A stretch of 64,000 bases of DNA, from contig VZQC01013859.1 in NCBI GenBank assembly GCA_009823505.1, forward strand, positions 1,281,591-1,345,590, in the 5' to 3' direction. The notes under the pieces were generated by a model. The model was not told the origin of the DNA. It made no database searches and was given only the letters and a program-made list of their open reading frames with translations. The stretch comes from Rhizomys pruinosus. Taxonomy: Eukaryota > Chordata > Mammalia > Rodentia > Spalacidae. Shown piece by piece: positions 57,640 through 64,000 of the stretch; position 1 is the first letter of the stretch, and each line of letters opens with the position of its first letter. The translations under genes and the position numbers were made by a program.

Positions 57640-57955
57640 TCCAGTTACTGGTTCCATTAGAATAAAGCTGCATCTTGTTTGAGGTCAGCCTGTACCACAT
57701 TAGATCTTATACTGAAAACAAACAAAAAGCTGTAACTTACAAACATTCATTTCTCTTGAGTAAAGTTAGACAGTGGGTACCTTAAAAGAATGTCTAGAAG
57801 TAGAACTGATCCATTACAGGAACTGAATAAATTGAATTCAAAGGCAACTATTAGCCACAAATACAGAGTAGCTGTGTTAGACACCAGGAAAGTACTTTTA
57901 GAGCCAATCACTGGAGCTGCTGCCCCTTTAAATGACTGTTAACACTTTTTGAAGT
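57640..57955. other. Unassigned sequence
   Basis: Nothing recognised. Confidence 0.35.
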
Positions 57956-58122
57956 TTTTTTTTTTTGCCTGATTGTTTGGCTGGTGGGGCTGGCTGATTG
58001 GTGGCTCCTTAGTAGTTTGGTTGCTTGGTTAGTTGGTTAGTAGTTTGGATGGTTGACTGTTTTTTTGTTGTTGTTGGTTTTTTTTTGTTTTTTTTTTTTG
58101 TTTTTTTTTTGTTTTTTTGCTT
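57956..58122. repeat. GGTT/TTGG-rich and T-rich low-complexity tract
   Basis: Imperfect TTGGTTGG and GGCTGGTGGGG units (57970-58060), then T runs broken by single G (58060-58122). Confidence 0.8.
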
Positions 58123-58479
58123 TTCAAATAAGACCCATCAGAGAAACAACAAAGAGACATCCAAAATCAGCATCATTCTGACTCCCTCTTTATAATACCA
58201 AATTCTCTGTGTAGATCCTTCATACTTCTACCACATTTCTGAATATTTGCTTTGTGAACTCAGGCTGAGCATGGCTTGGAACAGGACTTTTCTAGGTGTG
58301 ATTCACTCTTACTTAAGTGAATACCTATGTTTCCTTCATACAGGCCTCTTGATTTCTTTAGGGGAGGCACTACATTGACAGTTTTCTCTAGTGTGTTTTA
58401 CCTTGCACCTAATGATGAACCTTTCATCATTCCTTAATCTTCCAGTTGTGCTTATTAGCTTTGTTCTCATAGAGGGATG

Positions 58480-58680
58480 AACCCACTGTGTTCCATTATG
58501 GAGCCAGCATTTTCAACTCTAACCAGCACTGTGTCACTGGCCCAGCCTTGCGAACACTTGCTAACTTGCTACTTCTTAGGTTTCCCATTCTGTGAGTGTA
58601 AAGACACTTCCTTGGGGTTTGCATTTGCATTTCATTTATTGGAAGTATTTTAAAAAGCATAATTCTCTAGTTGTTAATTA
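58480..58680 (-). mobile_element. Ancient L1 fragment, antisense
   Basis: 'gcgaacacttgctaacttgc', 'cccattctgtgagtgtaaag' and 'ggggtttgcatttgcatttc' follow the complement of the conserved L1 stretch next to the ORF2 end, with heavy decay. Confidence 0.5.
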
Positions 58681-58840
58681 TTAGTATAAACTACAAGAAC
58701 TTGCTCTTGTAGCTGACATTGTATACCATGCCTTGCTCAAATCATTTATTAGAATTTTCAAAATGTTACAATTGGTGTCACATAAGGGAATACAGTTTGA
58801 GTAGGAAACATCCATACTCTTCTGCCTGAAGATTCCAAAA

Positions 58841-58960
58841 ACAGCCCAGTGTGATGCATATACTTGTACATAAGTCCAACATGCTGGAGGCTGTGGCAGG
58901 AGGCTCCTGAGTTAGAAACCAGCCTGAGCCTCATAGTGAGAACTTGTGTCAAAAAAGTAA
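58841..58960 (+). mobile_element. B1/B4-type SINE, sense, old
   Basis: 'cccagtgtgatgcatatac', 'gaggctgtggcaggaggctcc' and 'gaaaccagcctgagcctcat' with an A-rich tail. Confidence 0.65.
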
Positions 58961-59364
58961 ATCAAAAGACAGAATTTAAAGAACAAAGCAGATAGAAAAT
59001 GAGGAAGAGAATCTGGAGAGACCTGTGACTGGAAATGGCTGATCTTATCTCTAAATTCTCCTTCATCCTTTAATATATTCATGCGTGAACAACTTTCAAG
59101 TAGACCAGGTGAAACCTCAAATATTTTAGCTGCTGGCTGTAGCAGAGGAGCCAGACTTCAGAGTTTGAGTCCAGGACCATGCTTACTTTCCACTAAAGCA
59201 AGAAGAAATCCATATTCTTTGAAGAACATTTAAAGAATCTGCAGCCTCCATCATGCGTATTAAGTGTAGTGGGTCTAAACTGTATATTAACAATTGACAA
59301 AAAGTCCAGGAGGCCTTATTCACAGAAATTGACAACTGACAAGCCTCTGTGTGTGTTCAATTGT
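58961..59364. other. Unassigned sequence
   Basis: Nothing recognised. Confidence 0.35.
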
Positions 59365-59770
59365 CTTTATTTATTTTATTTTTTTTATAAACATATAATT
59401 AATAGGTTCCCTTATTGCATTTCAAACATACTTAGTTTTATTTGATTCTGCCCTCCCCACCCCCAGTGGCTCCTCCCCCCTCATCCCTGCACCATCGTAA
59501 TCTGAGTTCACACCCCTCTACCCCAGCATCCTCCCTTCCACTTCCATACCCGTGTATTCCATTACTCTCCATTAAAGCTTCATCTTTCCCCTCTCATGGT
59601 CTCCTTTTGTAGTTTCCTGGCCTCTCCCCACATCGGTACAGATATATAAAACTTAGAAGCTAAGAGCCACATATGATAAAGTGTAATATTTGTCTTTCCG
59701 ATCATGGGTTACATCACCTAATATAGTTGTCTACCTCACTCAAAATAGAATGATTGATATTAGGCTTTGG
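59365..59770 (-). mobile_element. L1 fragment, antisense
   Basis: A pyrimidine-rich part (59440-59640) is followed by 'gagccacatatgataaagtg', 'tttgtctttccgatcatggg' and 'ctacctcactcaaaatagaatg', the complement of the conserved L1 stretch with 'gttacctcactcaggatgat'. Confidence 0.65.
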
Positions 59771-60168
59771 TTGAGCTAGACTCTTTGAGATAATTTAGGG
59801 ACAAATATACTGTGACTCAGAGATGGCCCCCAAAAAAATGTAGATGGCATTAATTTTTCTTAAAGTTACCTTAAGCAGAAAATAAAATAACTTCATTTTC
59901 ATGCTAATCCAAGTCCTGCTCCATGGCTTCATCAATAAAAACTCCCTGTATTAAATGCCAAGAGATGCACAGGGAGAAGAGTACAGCCTTATGCCTTTAT
60001 GACCAGTGATTGATTCAGGTGACCTACTTCTTGGGCTAACTGTGGTAAATAATGTCTTCTTAGAAAAGGTCTCTTTCATTAGACTTTCAAGTATATGGTA
60101 CAAAGTTAGTCTTACTATTCTCTTACAAAGATAATTTCTGGGTCTAATTCCCTTCTAGTTGCTCAGAG
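59771..60168. other. Unassigned AT-rich sequence
   Basis: Nothing recognised. Confidence 0.4.
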
Positions 60169-60171
60169 TCA

Positions 60172-60345
60172 TTCCCCCTCTCCTGCCTTCCCCAACTCAA
60201 TTTCTCTTTTTCTCTCCCTTCCCTTCCTCTCTCTTTCCTTTCCCTTCCCCTTCTCCTCTCCCTTGCCTTCTCTCCCTCCCTACACCCCCATCCCTTTTCC
60301 TTGTCTCTTTTCTTCTCCTTCCTTCCTCCCATCCCCCATCCTCTT
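60172..60345. repeat. Polypyrimidine tract (TCCC/CTTT-rich)
   Basis: About 170 bp that is almost all C and T on the plus strand, with imperfect CCCTT and TCTC units. Mirror-like purine/pyrimidine tracts of this kind can form triplex DNA. Confidence 0.9.
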
Positions 60346-61045
60346 AACGAAGTATTACTCTACCACTTGAAAGAACAAGTTTTGTTTTAAAATACTGCTA
60401 CTACTCCTGTTTCACTTAATTATTTTGGCTTTTAGCTTTATTATTTCTTTAAATGTTCTCTGGGTTTGTTTCACTATTATTTTTCTAGTTTTATAAAGGA
60501 AAAGGCTAATTTATTATGCATTTGTCTTTTCTAATAAATGTGAAAAAAATAAAAATCTTTATAGAACTGTCTAATAAAGTATTATAATGTATAATTACAT
60601 TGTAATAATTATTAGAAAACTGGTTAGGAGCAAGAAGTCCCCTATATGCTGTGTCACAAGTTCCCTAACACTCCAGCACCCTTTCTATAAGTGAACATTT
60701 AAAATGCAAAATTAAAGTTCAAAGCCTCTTTTAATAGAGGGTAATAGAAATATGGCTCTGTAATAGAAATATGGCTTTGGTTAAATCAGAGAGTCTTCTA
60801 TGACATACTCCAGAATGAGCAAATGGGCAGTTTCTTTGGCTAATAGCCATCCAGTTCAGATTGTCTCCCACATGAGAGCATTAAATTGAAGATGCCACTG
60901 CTATTTCCATGCTCCACTATAGGCTCACAGACAACCTTCCACAGTCCTCCTTACAACATGGATCTAATCACCCAAGAAAATTAAACGTGGTCTTCCTCTA
61001 TTCCTAGTTTTACTTCAAAAGATAACAAAAAGAACTCTCTGCTTC
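60346..61045. other. AT-rich sequence
   Basis: No gene. Includes the 19-bp tandem duplication at 60741-60778. Confidence 0.45.
60741..60778. repeat. 19-bp tandem duplication
   Basis: Two copies of 'gtaatagaaatatggctyt' in direct succession, differing at one base. Confidence 0.95.
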
Positions 61046-61049
61046 TCCC

Positions 61050-62212
<1,163 letters not shown>

Positions 62213-62216
62213 CCTA

Positions 62217-62490
62217 TGTGGTGTCACCGCGGAGATTTTTGGCGGGGCCCACTTAATCCTGGGACGACTCGTGGAAAATACGCGCAGGAAAGCACACCAC
62301 GTGTACGCAGGTTGAGGTTCAAATGCAGAGAGAGAGAGATTTTATTCCAACATGTCTGCTTAAATAACCATCATGACTCAATCCTCAGGATTGCTAAATC
62401 TTTTCATCACTATACTCCACCCCATGGGTGTGGCCAAGGAGGTACCATTGGCTTAGGAATGCTACCCATCTTAACTAAGTTTTCCCACAT
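62217..62490 (-). mobile_element. LTR fragment, antisense, CpG-rich, abutting the GAPDH 3' UTR
   Basis: On the minus strand 'ggttatttaagcagac' is TATA-like, 'ggaataaaatctctctctc' carries the polyadenylation signal, and a CpG-rich U5-like part ends in 'gtgacaccaca' (CA terminus at 62217-62218). Retained CpG ('cgcgtattttccacg' on the minus strand) suggests low age. The U3 side has no clear TG end and no matching duplication, so the element may be truncated or extend to about 62650. Confidence 0.6.
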
Positions 62491-62689
62491 CTGACCCTTT
62501 TAATTTTTTTTTTTAATTTTTCTGAGAGGCAGGGGAGCCCATGGGTGAGGCTAACAACCCAAAGGAACCTGAGTTTTGAATAGCCAGCTGCTCAAGCCTG
62601 TTTAGTGTGCTAGGCAGTGGGGGACAGGTCAGACCTGAAACTTTATTTTCACAATAAGACCAATTAATATCCAAAAATCCCAACCATGA
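62491..62689. other. Unassigned stretch between LTR and family A
   Basis: T/A-rich at 62500-62520, then GC-richer. It may be the rest of the LTR or the end of the family A copy. No gene. Confidence 0.35.
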
Positions 62690-63789
62690 AGTAAGCTGAT
62701 TGTCAAGCATAAGCAATGAATGTAACATTCATGTAAAACCAATTAGCAAGTATTTATGTTCATATTTTGAACAACTCAAGGTTCCCATAGTCCAATTGGA
62801 GAAGCTTGTATGCACAAGCATGTTGATCAAATAAGAGTCCAGTCTATATTGCTGTAGTCTCACGATTCATCCCAATCTCTCCGCAGCCCTTACATTCTAC
62901 CATGCCTCCTCTTCCACAATTTGTTCCCTAGGCTTTGGGAAAGGGGCACAAGTGGGTGAGAAGCAAAGCAGTCTATTTTCTCTGGAGATGTCATTTTGCA
63001 CTGTTCAGGTTGTTTCCCTTCATGGGTTGACAGCTTATCCAGGGTATTTTTTTAATCCTATGAACAAAGCACAAGCAATTAGGTGTACAGGCATTTAAAC
63101 AGTACTAACTATTATGGCAAGCTAAGCTGTGAGCATAGACATAGATGTTTGGATGGTATGCTAATCCACAAACTGTGGTTTCTCTATAAAAGATGACAAG
63201 TTCTTATTGTGGCTAATAACATCTCCTAGCCACTAGAGGATGTAAGCTTGTGGCATCAGCCATGAATTATTCCTCCAAGGAGAGAGCTAATAGCCAATTA
63301 GATTTGGGATATATATAGACACATGGCTGCCACTGTTGCATAGTATTTCCAGGCAGTTGAGGTGTGCTGATACTGACAGAGGAGGCCCCCTTGACTCAAG
63401 GAGACCAACATTTTGCTGTATTGCTTTAGTGGCCTTTGGTAACGCTCTCTGGCATTTCAGAAAAAAAAAAGACTGTACATTAGCAAGTGATGTCTCAAAA
63501 CATTTTTTCATGCTTATACCAGGTCTTAGACAACAGGGACTTACTGCCTTTCTCCTTGCAGATATCCCACTTTTATAGGCAATAGGCCTTTATAATTTTG
63601 GGGGCTTGGATCCCCTAGCCAACATCTCCTTGGCAGAATAATCCATTGCTGATATCAGAGCTCTCCTGTATTAATATATTTTGCTTAATTTCACAGCTTA
63701 TAAAGACTTTATTATTATATTTGGCTCTAAATAGAGAATTATCCTTTCATAATTACTATGTCTATCAGTCAATTAAAGAAGGTAGTTAT
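62690..63789 (-). mobile_element. Family A LINE-like copy, antisense
   Basis: Homologous to the reverse complement of about 1700-2935: 'tctatattgctgtagtctc', 'cccttacattctaccatgcc', 'gagctaatagccaattagattt' and 'gcagatatcccacttttata'. Clearly diverged from that copy (roughly a quarter of positions by eye), and it has lost the A-rich 3' end. The minus orientation follows from the partner's poly(A) end. Confidence 0.6.
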
Positions 63790-64000
63790 GGGCTGGAGAG
63801 ATGGCCTAGTGGTTAAGAGCGCCGACCGCTCTTACAGAGGACCTGGGTTTGATCCCCAGCACCCACATGGTAGCCGAGAACAGTCTGAAGCTCCAATTCC
63901 AGGAGAACTCCAGTTCCAGGGGAATCCGACACCCTCTTCTGACCTCCGTGGCATTGCACGACACGGGTGCACAAACTTGCATGCAGACAGTACATTCATA
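63790..64000 (+). mobile_element. Young B2 SINE, sense, cut by the window edge
   Basis: 'gggctggagagatggcctag' through the 17-bp duplication (about 63890-63923) to 'gcatgcagacagtacattcata'. Near consensus for the young copies. The A tail is outside the window. Confidence 0.93.

Overview
The window looks like intergenic or intronic DNA from a muroid rodent, most likely a cricetid (vole or hamster type). The evidence is the mix of rodent-specific SINEs (B1, B2, B3, B4/ID), rodent-type L1 3' ends, MaLR LTRs and a GAPDH processed pseudogene, together with a B2 type carrying a 17-bp internal duplication that I do not associate with mouse or rat. I found no intact protein-coding gene, no convincing functional exon, and no tRNA or rRNA gene. 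The open reading frames present are short and fall in transposons, simple repeats or random AT-rich sequence. Repeat family names are my recognition from consensus memory and were not checked against a database.

Layout. 0-5 kb: an old antisense L1 fragment, a 1.4-kb LINE-like copy (family A), an LTR candidate and a second LINE-like copy (family B). 5-10.7 kb: nested B2s, a B3A, a young B2, LTR-like remnants, then ancient MIR/L2-type relics and a B1. 10.7-17.6 kb: AT-rich and poor in recognisable repeats. 17.6-24.5 kb: dense SINEs, a layered nested composite (19.26-21.19 kb) with an L1 split into inverted parts and a B1-associated hexanucleotide array, and a chimeric B2/B1 retroposon with a 14-bp duplication. 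24.8-25.2 kb: an unexplained near-perfect 67-bp inverted repeat. 28.8-33.6 kb: antisense L1 pieces with several SINEs whose target-site duplications can be read. 35.0-36.7 kb: a decayed MaLR provirus. 41-44.5 kb: LINE 3' ends in both orientations, one split by a 716-bp LTR with a 6-bp target-site duplication. 45.1-50.2 kb: a 5-kb palindrome whose left end coincides with a single N and whose left arm is visibly noisier; an assembly or read fold-back is the best explanation. 50.3-61 kb: sparse repeats and microsatellites. 61.05-64 kb: the GAPDH pseudogene, an antisense LTR abutting its 3' UTR, an inverted family A copy and a B2 cut by the window edge.

There is no operon-like cooperation of genes here. 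The window records successive retrotransposition, nested insertion, template switching and inversion. I did not find a new biological system. The observations most worth following are the palindrome at the N, the 67-bp inverted repeat, the chimeric retroposon, and the 17-bp duplication that defines the young B2 group.
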